Shown here piece by piece: positions 46,551 through 57,944 of a DNA stretch of 64,000 nt (the stretch's first letter is position 1; each line of letters begins with the position of its first letter). The stretch is taken from the NCBI RefSeq assembly GCF_007565055.1, contig NC_044551.1, forward strand, positions 94,394,089-94,458,088. The letters run 5' to 3'. This DNA is from Rhinopithecus roxellana (Eukaryota > Chordata > Mammalia > Primates > Cercopithecidae). Under the pieces are notes generated by a model. The model made no database searches, had not been told where the DNA came from, and was given only the letters and a program-made list of their open reading frames with translations. The translations under genes and the position numbers were made by a program.

Positions 46551-47344
46551 ATGTTAATATTTCTTTTATAATAAAAATGCACAATTATAAACAAAGCAAA
46601 GAGATAGGATTTTAATTGAATATTTTTTACCATTTTATCTTATGATTAGTAATTGACAAGCACATTTTCCTTCTATAAAAGTTGGATATGTGACATTAAG
46701 CAATATAGTTAAGAATTGAAGCGAGTTTTATTTTTACAGTGAAATATAGAAATATATGCAATGCTTATGTTTACATTGAAATTATAAATACTTCTAAAAT
46801 AGTATATTTTATGACTAAAATCTTGTTTGTAAGAAATCATACCTGTGTGTTTTGTTTGTGTGTGTGTGCGTGTGTTTGTGTGTGTGTATGGATATACCAT
46901 AAAATTTAGTGCATGGTATTTTTGAACCAGGGAAATGGATGTTGCTAGAGTACACTAAAGTGTGAGACCACATAATGCTAGGTTAGTATATAGTATCAAT
47001 ACTCCATTAATATTTTTCCTCAGTACCAAGGCTCATAAACGATATTCTCAATCCTGAGCTTCTAAATAACTGTAGATTTCTCTGGTTAGATTTTTCTGAG
47101 TAAAGATAATATAAAACATATAAAAAGGAAAATAAGTATAAAGTTTATACTGAGTGCATTGACATAAAGTTATTCTAGAACAAATAAATGTGTTTTATAA
47201 ACAGCTGAAAAGGAGTCTTGGAAACATACACTAAATTACTGCAATTAGAGAGAGTGGTTGTTACTTGTGGTGAGACTGAAGTACACACAACTTCCACGTG
47301 AGATTGTTAATTGTAGGTAATTTGTTGTAAACAATAACAAGAGA
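46551..47344. other. Unclassified spacer with (GT)n run
   Basis: AT-rich. TG dinucleotide repeat at 46855-46888. Otherwise nothing is recognised. Confidence 0.5.
46855..46888 (+). repeat. (GT)n microsatellite
   Basis: Mostly TG units with TTTG and CG interruptions. Confidence 0.93.
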
Positions 47345-47485
47345 GCAGTAAACTTTGAATCTGGAGGCTGGATTTTAGTTGTGTTTTGCTACTAATTAGC
47401 TGTTTATTTTGGGGAAAGTTGTATATCTTTTATGGGTGCATGTGACCTGTTATTAAAAATGAGTTGAAGGGCTAAGAGTCATTTT
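47345..47485 (+). mobile_element. Probable MIR element
   Basis: 'tttgctactaattagctgttta', 'ttggggaaagttgtat' and 'tattaaaaatgagttgaagggc' follow the MIR core in order, with high divergence. Confidence 0.6.
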
Positions 47486-47735
47486 TAATTTTAAAAGGCT
47501 TACCTTATATAGAATTATTTATGTAAAAAATAATTGTTTATACTTCCATTTTCAGCTCCAACATGTAAATAGCTTGGAAGTCATAATTTCCATCCTTACG
47601 AAAAAAGCTGTACAAATGAAAAATCAGTGACTGGTTTTGGATCCATTAGGTAAAAAAACAGGGTAAAGTAAAACACCACATTTCTATGTAGAAATTGGTA
47701 TTTAGTGGGACAGTTGTATTTTAAAAGTCTTGATG
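47486..47735. other. Unclassified spacer
   Basis: Nothing is recognised. Confidence 0.4.
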
Positions 47736-47740
47736 GTGGA

Positions 47741-48094
47741 TGATATGGTTTGGCTGTGTCCCCACCCAAATCTCAATTTGAATTGTATCTCCCAGCATTC
47801 CCCTGTTTTGTGGGAGGAGCCCAGGGGGAGGTAATTGAATCATGGGTGCCAATCTTTTCTGTACTATTCTCGTGACAGTGAAAAAGTCTCACGAGATCTG
47901 ATAGGTTTATCAGGGGTTTCTGCTTTTGCTACTTCCTCATTTTCTCTTGCCACCGCCATTTAAAAAGTGACTTTCACCTTCCACCATGATTCTGAGTTCT
48001 CCTGAGACATGTGGAACTGTAAGTCTAATTAAACCTCTTTTTCTTCCCAGTCTCAGGTAAGTCTTTATCAGCAGCATGAAAACAGACGAATACA
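47741..48094 (+). repeat. THE1 5' LTR
   Basis: Direct repeat partner of 49683-50009. Contains 'ggaggtaattgaatcatggg' and 'attaaacctctttttcttccc', the MaLR promoter and polyadenylation region. Confidence 0.95.
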
Positions 48095-49682
48095 GTAAAT
48101 CGGTACCAGTAGAATGGGGCGTTACTGAAAAGATACCTGAAAACATGGAAGGGAGTTTGGAACTGGGTAACAGGCAGAGGGTGGAACAGTCTGGAGGGCT
48201 TAGAAGACGACAGGAAAATGTGGGAAAGCTTGGAACCTCCTAGACACTTGTGGAATGACTTTGACAAAAATGCTGATAGTGATATGAACAATAAGGTCCA
48301 GGCTGAGGTGGTCTCAGATGGAGATGAGAAATGTGTTGGGAATTGGAGCAAAGGTGATTTTTGTTATGTTTTAACAAAGAGACTGGTGGCATTTTTCCCC
48401 TGCCCTAGAGATTTGTAGAACTTTGAACTTGAGAGAGATGATTTGAGGTACCTGGCAGAAGAAATTTCTAAGCAGTAAAGCATTCAAAAGGTGAGTTGGG
48501 TGCTGTTAAAAGCATTATGTTTTAAAGGAAACAGAGCATAAAAGTTTGGAAAATTTGCAGCCTGACAAAGCAGTAGAAAAGAAAAACCCATTTTCTGAGG
48601 AGAAATTCAAGCTGGCTGCAGAAATGTGAATAAGTAGCAAGGAGCCTAATGATAATCCCCAAGATCATGGGGAAAATATCTCCAGGCCAGGTCAGAAACC
48701 TTCATGGCAGGCCCTCCCATCACAGGCCCAAGGCCCAGGAGGAAAAAGTGGTTTCGTGGGCTGGACCCAGCGTCCTTGTGCTATATGCAGCCTAGGGACT
48801 TGATGCCCTGTGTCCCAGCAGCCCCAGCCATGGCTGAGGAAGGCCAACATAGAGCTCAGGCTGTGGTTTCAGAGGGTAGAAGCCCCAAGCCTTGGCAGCT
48901 TCCACATGGTATTGAGCCTGCGGGTGCACAGAAGTCAAGAATTGAGGTTTGGGGACTTCTACCTAGATTTCAGAAGATGTAGGAAAACTCCTGGATGCCC
49001 AGGCAAAAGTTTGCTACAGGGGTTGGGGCCCTCATGGAGAACCTCTGCTAGGGCAGTGCAGAAGGGAAATGTGGGGTCAGAGCCCCCATACAGAGCCCTA
49101 TGGGGGCAAAGCCGAGTGGAACTGCGAGAACAGGGCCACCGTCCTTCAAATCCCAGAATGGTAGATCCACCTACAGCTTGCACTGTGTGCCTGGAAAAGC
49201 TTCAGACACTCAACACCAGTCTGTGGAAGCAGCTGTGAGGGAGGGTGTACCCTGCAAAGCCACAGGGGCAGAGATGCCCAAGACCATGCGAAAAAGACTG
49301 GCCCCCATGATTCGATTACCACATCAGTGTGACCTGGATGTGAGACCTGGAGTCAAAAGAGATTATTTTGGTGCTTTAAAATTTGATTCCCACCACCTGG
49401 ATTTTGTACTTTCATGGGGCCTGTAACCCATCTGTTTTGGCCAATTTCTTCCATTTGGAAAGGCAGTATTTATCCAATACCTGTACCCTCATTGTATGCA
49501 GGAAGTAACTAGCTTGCTTTTGATTTTACAGGCTCGTAGATGGAGGGAACTTGCCTCATCTCAGATGAGTCTTTTGGACTGTGAACTTTTGGGTTAATGC
49601 TGAAGTGAGTTAAGACTTTGGGGAAAGGCATGATTGGTTTTGAAATTTGAGGACATGAGATTTGGAGGGGCCCAGGGTGGAA

Positions 49683-50009
49683 TGATGTGGTTTGGCTGTG
49701 TTCCTATCCAAATCTCAACTTGAATTGTGTCTCCCAGAATTCCTATGTGTTGTAGGGAGGATCCAGGGGAGGTAATTGAATATGGGGCCCAGTCTTTCCT
49801 GTGAATAAGTCTCCAGAGATCTAATGGGTTTATCAGGGGTTTCTGCTTTGCTCCTTTCTCATTTTGTCTTGCCACCGTCATGTAAGAAGTAGCTTTCACC
49901 TCCCACCGTGATTCTGAGGCCTCCCCAGCCATGTTGATTTATAAGTCGAATTAAACCTCTTTTTCTTCCCAGTCTCAGATATCTCTTTATCATAAAATGG
50001 ACCAATACA
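49683..50009 (+). repeat. THE1 3' LTR
   Basis: Direct repeat partner of the 5' LTR with several small deletions, including loss of about 15-20 bp in the middle ('cctgtgaataagtctcc'). Confidence 0.95.
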
Positions 50010-50116
50010 GTGTAACTAATCTCTGAAATATTTTAGAAATGCAGCATTGCTTTTGGTTTACTATTTTTCTAGGTAGAAGCCATTCTACTGGCTTCCATTT
50101 GACCTGTCCCATCATA

Positions 50117-50489
50117 ATAACTGATACGATTTGCCTGTGTCTCCACTCAAATCATACCTTGAATTGTAGCTCCCATAATCCCCATGTGTCATGGGAGGGA
50201 CCCAATGGGAAGTAATTGAATCATGGAGATGGGTTTTTCCCATGTTGTTCTCCTGACAGTGAATAAGTCTCACAAATTCTGATGGTTTCATAAAGGGCAG
50301 TTCCCCTGCACATGCTCTCTTGCCTGTCGTCATGTAAGATGTGCCTTTGCTCCTCCTTTGCCTTCTGCCATGATTGTGAGGCCTCCCCAGCCATGTGGAA
50401 CTGTGAGTCAATTAAATCTCTTTCCTTTGTCAATTACCAGTCTCTGGTATGTCTTTATTAGCAGCATGAGAATGGACTAATACAATAGC
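50117..50489 (+). mobile_element. Solo THE1 LTR
   Basis: A second MaLR LTR, 50122-50484 (363 bp), starts TGATACGATTTGCCTGTGTC and ends TAATACA. It is flanked by ATAAC and ATAGC, a one-mismatch 5-bp duplication. It is closer to the THE1B/C consensus than the pair at 47.7-50.0 kb, so it is a separate insertion, not part of that element. Confidence 0.94.
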
Positions 50490-50939
50490 CCTTACTGCAC
50501 AGATCGGGAAACCAAAGTGGGGATTCTGCCAATTGCTAAGGATGTCTATTCTAATTATGCATCTGAAACTGGGGAATTAGCCACAGATTGGTTCTGTGAA
50601 CCATTGGATCCACTACAAGATAGACCTTACTTAGCTAAAGCTGTATGGAATACATGTTCTCCATAAGCCCTAAGCTGATGGAGGGCCACAGTGATGCTTT
50701 GGGTCTCCTGGAGTCAGTGTCAGTTCAGAGCTTTTAGGACAATATCTAAAAAAATTCTACATTTTTAAATGTATATTTTTATCAGCTTTGCTGACTTCAC
50801 TCAATAGTGGGTCTGTGGAACTTCTTGTGCCAACATCTTAGAGTGGAAAAAACAGTTTTTGTTTTTTGAAAGTCTTTATTTTTTGTTATCTTTCACTGTA
50901 GAAAGGATTACAAAAAAACTTGGAAAATATAGGAAACAA
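50490..50939. other. Unclassified spacer
   Basis: Nothing is recognised. Confidence 0.4.
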
Positions 50940-51574
50940 AATAAAATGGCCAATGCAAGTCTAACTATGTCAATAATAACAATAAAAGTATATAGATTAA
51001 TAAAAAGCAGAAATTATCAGAATGTATACTAAGAAAACAAGATGCAATTACATGATCTAAAGGAGACAATCATATTCAAAAATACAAATAGTTTTAAAGT
51101 TAAATAAAGTAATAAAATATGATGCAAACTACAACCATGAAAAAGTTGAAATTGACATAAAATTATCATATATAAGAGACATTTAAAAATGTTACTGGAC
51201 AAAAAGATAGATATTTCATAATGATAAGAAGGTCAATCTATATGTTGGTCACTTGATTCCTCCATTTTCAATATAGAACACAAAACAACAACAAGACAAA
51301 AACATCAACTACACAAACATCACAAGGATATAGGTGAACAATATTGGACACAAACTCTACCTAATAGACATCTGCAGGACCCTTTACCCAACAAAAACAG
51401 AAAACATATTTTCCTCAATAGTACATAAAACATATTCTAGAATAGACTATACACTAGGCTATATAGAAAGTCTTTAAAAATTTGAAAAGTTCAAAATTGT
51501 ATAAAATATCTTCTTTGAAAAATTGGAGTAAAATTAGAAATTAATAGCAAAGGGATTAGGCTGTTAACAAATAT
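50940..51574 (+). mobile_element. L1M ORF2, endonuclease-region fragment
   Basis: Sense old L1 starting near the ORF2 start ('actatgtcaataataacaat'), continuing through 'tagacatctgcaggaccctttacccaacaaaaacag' and 'catattctagaatagactatacactaggc'. Frames are destroyed. It continues after the inserted elements at 52351. Confidence 0.82.
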
Positions 51575-51941
51575 GGTCCCCAACTTATGATGGTTCCACT
51601 TACAATTTTAATTTTGGGGGATAGCACAAAAGCCATTCCGTACACACTCATTCAGTAGAAAGTGTACTTTGAGTACTTATGCAACTATTCTGTTTTTCTC
51701 TTTCAGTACAGTACTCAATAAATTAAGTGAGATCTTGTACACTTTATTATAAAACAGTTTTGTATAAGATGATTTTGTCTAAATACAGACCAATGTTAAG
51801 TGCTTTGAGTGCTTTTAAGGTAGGCTAGGTGAAAATGTGCTATTCAACAGGTTAGTCATATTAAATGCATTTTTGATTTATGGTATTTTCAGTTTACAAT
51901 GGGTTCATCAGGACGTTACTCTATTTTAGTTGAAAAGCATT
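51575..51941 (+). mobile_element. Tigger-type (TcMar) MITE
   Basis: Starts 'ggtccccaacttatgatggttccacttac' and ends with the inverted counterpart 'ttatggtattttcagtttacaatgggttcatcaggacgt'. In between are 'gattttgtctaaatacag' and 'ttttaaggtaggctagg'. This matches a Tigger-derived non-autonomous element; the subfamily is not certain. Confidence 0.8.
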
Positions 51942-51942
51942 T

Positions 51943-52350
51943 ATAATAGTGTTTGGATGTTTGTCCCCTCCAAATCTCTTGTTGGAATGTAATCCTCAAT
52001 GTTGGAGCTGAGGTCTAGTGGGAAGTGTTGGATACTTCATGAATGGCTTAGTGTCATTTTCAAAGTAATGGGTGAATTCTTGCTCTGAGTTCACATGAGA
52101 TCTGTTTTTTTCAAAAGAGTCTGAGACTTCCCCTGTCACTCTCTTGCTCCCTCTCTTGCAATGTGACATCGCCTGCTCTCCCTTTGCCTTCCACCATGAC
52201 TGGAAGTTTCCTGAGGTCCTGCCAGAAGCAAATATGGGCTCTATGCTCCCTGTACAGCCTGCAGAACCATGAGCCAATTAAACCTCTTTTCTTTATAAAT
52301 TACCCAGCCTCAGGTATTTCTTGATAGTGACACAAAAACAAACTAAAATA
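51943..52350 (+). mobile_element. MST/MSTD-type MaLR LTR
   Basis: Sense solo LTR: 'tgtttggatgtttgtcccctccaaatctc', 'gagttcacatgagatctg', 'ctgtacagcctgcagaaccatgagccaattaaacc' and 'aaattacccagcctcaggtatttc'. It is immediately adjacent to the Tigger-type MITE, and both sit inside the L1M. Confidence 0.92.
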
Positions 52351-53088
52351 ATGTATATATTAAAACTCAATCCAAAGTAAGTGGATTGTAAGTAAGAAAG
52401 AATTATGAGAATTACAGTGGGAGTCAATAACATAGAGATCAGGAACAAACTACAAAAATCAACAAAGCCAAAGATTGGTCAATTCTTTGAAAAACTCAAT
52501 AAAATTCAGAAAAAAACTTAGCTGAACTACTCAATAAATAAGAAATAACCAAATTATCAAAGTCAGGAAATAAAGTAAATATATTACTGTGGAGCTTATA
52601 TAAATATAAAAAAGAATTATAATGTAATACTACAAATAATTGCATGCCAGCAAGTTATATAAGTTTGATGCAATGGACAACTTCCTAAAAGGCACAAACT
52701 ACTCAAACTGACTCAATAAGAAATTGGAAATCAGAGTAGAGCTTTAACAAGTAATGAGGTTGAATTAGTAATCAAAAACATTACACAAAGGAAATCCCAA
52801 GACCAGATGGTTTCCCTGATGAATTCTACTAAACTACTAAAGAATAATTAACACAAATTCTTTACAAAACCCTCCAAAATACAGAAAATGAAGACATCAC
52901 AGGAAAACTACAGACTGATACCATTAGCAAATCACATATAACAATGAATTAAATGATTATACAGTACAACCAAGTGGGCACTTTTCCAGGAATGCAAGGC
53001 CAATTCAACATTTGAAAATCAACAAATACAATCTACCTTGTCAACGGAGTAAAAAGAAAAAAATCATATAATCATATTACTTGAATCA

Positions 53089-53222
53089 TTGCTGGGCATG
53101 GTAGCATGTGCTTATAGTCCCAGCTACTTGGAAGACTGAGGCAGGAGTCCAGGTACTGGAGAGGAGCCTGGGCAACATAGTGAGTGAGACTCACCTCTTA
53201 AAATAATAATAATAATAATAAT
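53089..53222 (+). mobile_element. FLAM Alu monomer with (AAT)n tail
   Basis: Single left-arm Alu ('gctgggcatggtagcatgtgcttatagtcccagctac', 'gagcctgggcaacatag'), ending in an AAT microsatellite at 53201-53222 grown from its A-tail. Confidence 0.85.
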
Positions 53223-53291
53223 TAACAAATATATTATTAATGCAGAAGAAAAACATTTGAAAAAAAAATCCCAGAGTTATTTATGGTAAAT

Positions 53292-53620
53292 AAAAAAAAA
53301 AACCTATCGGCCGGGCGCGGTGGCTCAAGCCTGTAATCCCAGCACTTTGGGAGGCCGAGACGGGCGGATCATGAGGTCAGGAGATCGAGACCATCCTGGC
53401 TAATACGGTGAAACCCCGTCTCTACTAAAAAATACAAAAAACTAGCCGGGCGATGAGGCGGGCGCCTGTAGTCCCAGCTACTCGGGAGGCTGAGACAGGA
53501 GAATGGCGTGAACCCGGGAGGCGGAGCTTGCAGTGAGCTGAGATCCGGCCACTGCACTCCAGCCTGGGTGGCAGAGCAAGACTCCGTCTCAAAAAAAAAA
53601 AAAAAAAAAAAAAACCTATC
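53292..53620 (+). mobile_element. Young AluYR-type insertion
   Basis: Sense full-length Alu from GGCCGGGCGCGG at 53309 with a 24-A tail starting 53591. An A-run followed by CCTATC occurs just before the element (to 53308) and after the tail (to 53620); the duplication length is ambiguous because its A-run merges with the tail. 'tggctcaagcctg', 'aaactagccggg' and 'gagatccggccactgc' are the Old World monkey AluY variants. CpGs are well preserved. Confidence 0.96.
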
Positions 53621-53799
53621 AATACTTTGTTGGGGAAATTTTATCACCTTGATAAAGAAAACCTTAACCTACATAGTACTTAAGCATAAGAAATGAGAAT
53701 CTTTCCCTCTAAAATCAAGACCAAAGCCTGCATGTCCGCTCTCATTACTATTTAACATTGTACAGAGAGTTCTAGACTTAACCTCACTTAAAAGAAGGG

Positions 53800-53975
53800 G
53801 ATAAGGAAGCTCTCTTAGGGCCTCTTTTATGAGGGCATTAATTCCATTAGGTGGGTTCCAGTCTCATGACCTCATCATTTTCCAAGGCCCCACCTTCTAA
53901 TACCTTCACACGTGGGAGATTAGGGTTTCAGTGTGTGAATTTTGAGAGGACAAAAAGGTTCCGTTTGTGGCACAT
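53800..53975 (-). mobile_element. MLT1/MSTD-type MaLR LTR fragment
   Basis: Antisense LTR 5' part: 'gggcctcttttatgagggcattaattccatta', 'tcatgacctcatcattttccaaggccccacc' and 'gattagggtttcagtgtgtgaattttgag'. Confidence 0.8.
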
Positions 53976-54815
53976 TGTATCCAAAACTATAAGCTAAATA
54001 TCAATGAGCTTATAATGATAAGATGAATGAATGGACAAATTCATGAATGAATAAGTAGATAGATAAGATAGATGATACATAGACAGATAGCTAACAAATC
54101 TCCCATGTGGAAGAATTTTAGCCAATATACGCACACACCCTCAGAAAGATGGAGCTTAACCACCATCTCCTTAAAAGTGGGTTGTACATAGTGACTTTCT
54201 TCCAAAAATATGACATACAAAAGAGAAAAACAGAACAGCCTGACAGTGGAGAAACTTACAAACACTGTCTCAGTTATTAATCAAGGTCAACATCAACAAC
54301 CATAACTCATGTTGATAATAAATACTCCTATGATATGATAAAAATGAAACTTTACTACTTTTGCCTCTCAAAAACCCATAACCTCAATCTAATTATGAGA
54401 AAAACACAGATGAATTCCAAAAGAGAGATAATCTGTAAAATATATGACCATCACTTCGCATAAATATCAATAGCCTCAAAAATATGAATGTCTAAGAAAC
54501 TGTCACACTGTAGAGGAGCCTCATGAGACATGACAATTAAATGTAATGTGGTATCTTGGATGGAATCCCGGAACAGAAGGAGGACATTAGGTAAAAACTA
54601 AACAAATCTTCGTAAAGTACGGACTTTATTTTAAAGCAATGTGACAATAAAACTTCATGATTGTAACAAATGTACCATCATAATATAAGATGTTAATAAT
54701 AAGAGAAAACGGGCATAAGGGGCATGATAACTCAATGTACCATCTTTGTGATTTTTACTGTAAATCGCTAAAGTTATTTTTTAAATTAAAAGAATAATTG
54801 TTTCAAAGTGCTGAC
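53976..54815 (+). mobile_element. Probable ancient L1M 3' end
   Basis: From about 54560 onward the order 'gaaggaggacattaggtaaaaact', 'tgattgtaacaaatgtaccatcataatataagatgttaata', 'tgtaccatctttgtgatttttactgtaaat' and 'aattaaaag' follows an old L1 3' terminus. The upstream part (53976-54560) is too diverged to place. Confidence 0.5.
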
Positions 54816-56970
54816 AAATATTTATACTTGCCTGTGAAGGGGAATTAAAATATTCATATGATTTATTTCTCATGATTCAGACTTTTCTAACAAATAGAGA
54901 AACAATCACAGTTTCTTAGAAGCAGACCAAGTTCCAAAAGCAATGCTTCATAGGTAGCAAGCAGAAACATTGTTCAGGAATATAGGCAGGATGGAGAGCC
55001 AGAAAGGGAAGATGCAAGGGAGGGAGGCGAAAGAGAAGGTAGGAAGAAGAGAAGAAAGGAAGGAAGAAGGGGAGGAAGGGAGGAAGAGAGACCATTGTAT
55101 TAATGCCATTTTCCTCCTCTATATATGGTAATAAAGTATATACATATATACTTTATTTTATATATACTTTAACATATTAAAGTATATATACATACTGCTA
55201 TTTAATTGGCAATCTGCCATTTAATTGGAAGATGAGACTCCTACATTGAGATAATTGGAAAGAAAAATAGTGTGGCTTGTTACAAACTTCTTGTTAGTAA
55301 TATGTAGTCATTAGCCTGCCTCTGATTTTCCTATGATGCTGTTCATTCTACCTGCAACCACTAACTCCCACCCACAGGCTATTTGTGAAATGTGAGGGTC
55401 TGGATTTACCAAATTTTTCACATAATGTTCATACTCCAAAAGCTTCATTCAAATAAAATATGTATATAGAATGTCTAAGGAATATCCATAAATCTTTACT
55501 TTCTAAAAATTGTTCTTGAGTTATACTAGACTACCAAGCAGATTTTTGTATTTTGGCTGAGAAATTGCTTTTACTGAAAACATCCAGGCATTATGCTTTC
55601 CACCTAAACACTATGATCTTAAGAACAACTATATGTATTTTTAATTACTCAAGAGATAAAATAGATGATCAAGTTATCTCTGTTACTCAATATTCATTTT
55701 ATTATGACAAATAAGAGCAAATTCTCTCAGGCCTGAGTACCAGGAAGCATTATACAAAGCATCACATTATTTTTAAAACAGACATCCCAAACCATCATCA
55801 TCATCACAATTATTCATGATGACCATTCATCATCATCGAATTTATTCTCCTTGGGCTGTCTGTAATGAATTATAGAAACATTCGTGGCTGTCTCATTTTG
55901 TAAACACATTTCAGATCATTCATTTATTTTAACTTCAACTTCGGTTTTTTTTTATGTTAATATGTTTCAATTTTTTAATATCCACTTACCTCAGTGTTCA
56001 AAACACACTCTGAAAAACCACTTAAAACATTTTATTTTAGGTAGTTTATAAATTTATTGGATATTCATTAAGAAAAGTTTGGATACTCTCTAATTGTCTG
56101 ATTTCTCCCTGTTTTCTGATTCCTCTCACACTGAGTTGTCTGTATTCAATGCATAAATGGAAAATACTTTTGCTTGGGCAGTAAGAAGACTTGTTTGTCT
56201 TTAAGAAATTTGCCTAATATTTGAGCCTAAGTGTTCCTCTTCAGGTTTCCTTCAAAGGTATTTTTGTTTTGTTTTGTTTTTAAATGGAAAGCTGAGCTAT
56301 GAATAGGCACCTAGAAAAAATGCTAACAGTCAGGTGGACTTTATGGCTAATAATAAGTATTTAATGAATAATTATGTAATGAATGAATGCAAAAATAGAT
56401 TACTTCCAGCTAAAATCTAGAAAAAATATCCCTGAGGTTCAACGACGTTCTCTGATACTCATATAGCTTTCCAATATGCAGTCAAGTTTTCTTATTATAC
56501 ATGAATGTACTTCTCATTACCTTACCTTCACGGTGGCAGTGACTTGAGGCCTTAATAGATGAAAGCAAGCAGTTCGATATACTTCAATAATCTCTAACTC
56601 TGAAGCCATTATTATTAATATTAAAATATTATTTTCACATCTGTGAAGTTTATGTATGATGAGTATTTAAATTTATAATGTTTGCTTTATAAAAAAGCTA
56701 AGATTCCTAATAAAATTTAAGGTTCTCATTAGCTATCTGATAAACAGAAAATATAATCGGGAGTACCCATTAGCACTTTTGACAACTAATTTTTTCTTAA
56801 TAATTTGTTAACCTGTGATTAAATAAAAAATGATAGCTCTTCAAAACATACACAGATATAGACATTTACAAACTAAAATTTCAGTCCCTAAATTGTGTAA
56901 GTTCTTAATTTCATATAAAATCAGAGAAAAATACATAAAGTATAATTGTACAGCCCAATTAATTACCATA
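54816..56970. other. Unclassified AT-rich sequence
   Basis: No gene. It includes a purine-rich GGAA-type run (55010-55090) and a TA-rich run (55125-55195). Nothing else is recognised. Confidence 0.45.
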
Positions 56971-57327
56971 AGAAAACACATACTTGGCCGGGCCAGTGGC
57001 TCACGCCTGTCATCCCAGCACTTTGGGAGGCCGAGGCAGGCAGATCACAAGGTCAGGAGATCCAGACCATCCTGGCTAACACGGTGAAACCCCATCTCTA
57101 CTAAAAATACAAAAATTTAGCCAGGCATGGTGGCACCTGTAGTCCCAGCTACTCATGAGGCTGAGGCAGGAGAATGACTGAACCCGAGAGGTGGAACTTG
57201 CAGCGAGCAGAAATCGCACCACTGCACTGCAGCCCGGGAGACAGAGTGAGACTCTGTCTCAAAAAAAACAAAAACAAAAACAACAAAACCAAAAACAAAA
57301 AAAACAAAAAGAAGAAAACACACACTT
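56971..57327 (+). mobile_element. AluY insertion with 15-bp target duplication
   Basis: Sense Alu starting GGCCGGGC at 56986. AGAAAACACATACTT (56971-56985) and AGAAAACACACACTT (57313-57327) form a one-mismatch duplication. The tail is an A-rich CAAAA-type run (57260-57312). It has 'ctcacgcctg' and 'acacggtgaaaccccatctc', so it is AluY without the monkey-specific bases of the other young copies, and probably older. Confidence 0.95.
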
Positions 57328-57534
57328 GGGGTGGGCACTCCTGTTAAGATGTAGGATAGAAAAAGCTCATAATGCCTGGTTCCTCCAAACCGTAACAGGC
57401 TCCCCTTCTCCAAAGTAACAACAATCCTGAATTTCAAACTCACAGATTTCTTTCCTAAGTTTTTAACATGATACAAATAGAACCATACTAAATGTCTTAT
57501 TTTCATTCTGGCTTTTTTTGTACAACGTAATTAG

Positions 57535-57824
57535 GAGATTGGTGCATGAGACATATATATGTGTAACATATATTTAGAAAGATATATATGTGTGACATAT
57601 ATTTAGAAAGATATATATGTGTGACATATATTTAGAAAGATATATATGTGTGACATATATTTAGAAAGATATATATGTGTGACATATATTTAGAAAGATA
57701 TATATGTGTGACATATATTTAGAAAGATATATATGTGTGACATATATTTAGAAAGATATATAGTGTGACATATATTTAGAAAGATATATATGTGTAATAT
57801 ATATTTAGAGATTGGTGCATGAGA
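57535..57824 (+). repeat. 29-bp minisatellite between 17-bp direct repeats
   Basis: Eight near-identical units of about 29 bp with core TTTAGAAAGATATATATGTG run from about 57560 to 57795; the last is slightly shortened. GAGATTGGTGCATGAGA flanks the array at 57535-57551 and 57808-57824. Units are almost identical, so the array expanded recently or is homogenised. Confidence 0.95.
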
Positions 57825-57869
57825 TATATATATATAAGATATGATATGCACCAATCTCTAAATATATAT
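57797..57869. repeat. Perfect 24-bp inverted repeat (hairpin)
   Basis: The arm 57797-57820 (ending GATTGGTGCAT) is exactly complementary to 57846-57869 (starting ATGCACCAATC), with a 25-base AT-rich loop. It directly abuts the 29-bp minisatellite. Confidence 0.95.
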
Positions 57870-57944
57870 GTATATTCTAAATATATATACACACAATGGC
57901 ATATATAATATATATATATCTTCTTTCAATATTTTAAAATATTG

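Larger units (their letters stand above)
47736..50014 (+). mobile_element. Complete THE1-type MaLR retrotransposon
   Basis: Two direct LTRs, 47741-48094 (354 bp) and 49683-50009 (327 bp), enclose 1.6 kb of internal sequence. Both LTRs start TGATRTGGTTTGGCTGTGT and end AATACA. The flanking 5-mers GTGGA (47736-47740) and GTGTA (50010-50014) look like a decayed 5-bp target duplication. Total length of about 2.3 kb is normal for THE1. Internal frames (92, 142 and 108 residues at 48704-49426) are short and show no retroviral motifs; MaLR elements depend on other ERVL proteins. Confidence 0.95.
52351..53795 (+). mobile_element. L1M ORF2, reverse-transcriptase region
   Basis: Continuation of the L1M: 'ccaaagattggtcaattctttg', 'aaatcccaagaccagatggtttccctgatgaattctac', 'aggaatgcaaggccaattcaacatttgaaaatc' and 'gcctgcatgtccgctctcattac'. 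These cover the fingers and palm of the RT. It is interrupted by a FLAM (53089-53222) and an AluYR (53309-53612). No frame survives. Confidence 0.88.

Noticed and set aside
48704..49426. Overlapping frames of 92, 142 and 108 residues suggesting a gene
   Set aside because: They fall in the non-coding internal region of a THE1 element and share no frame or motif with a retroviral protein.
57560..57795. CRISPR-like array of 29-bp repeats
   Set aside because: Units are head-to-tail with no unique spacers, in a primate genome; it is a minisatellite.
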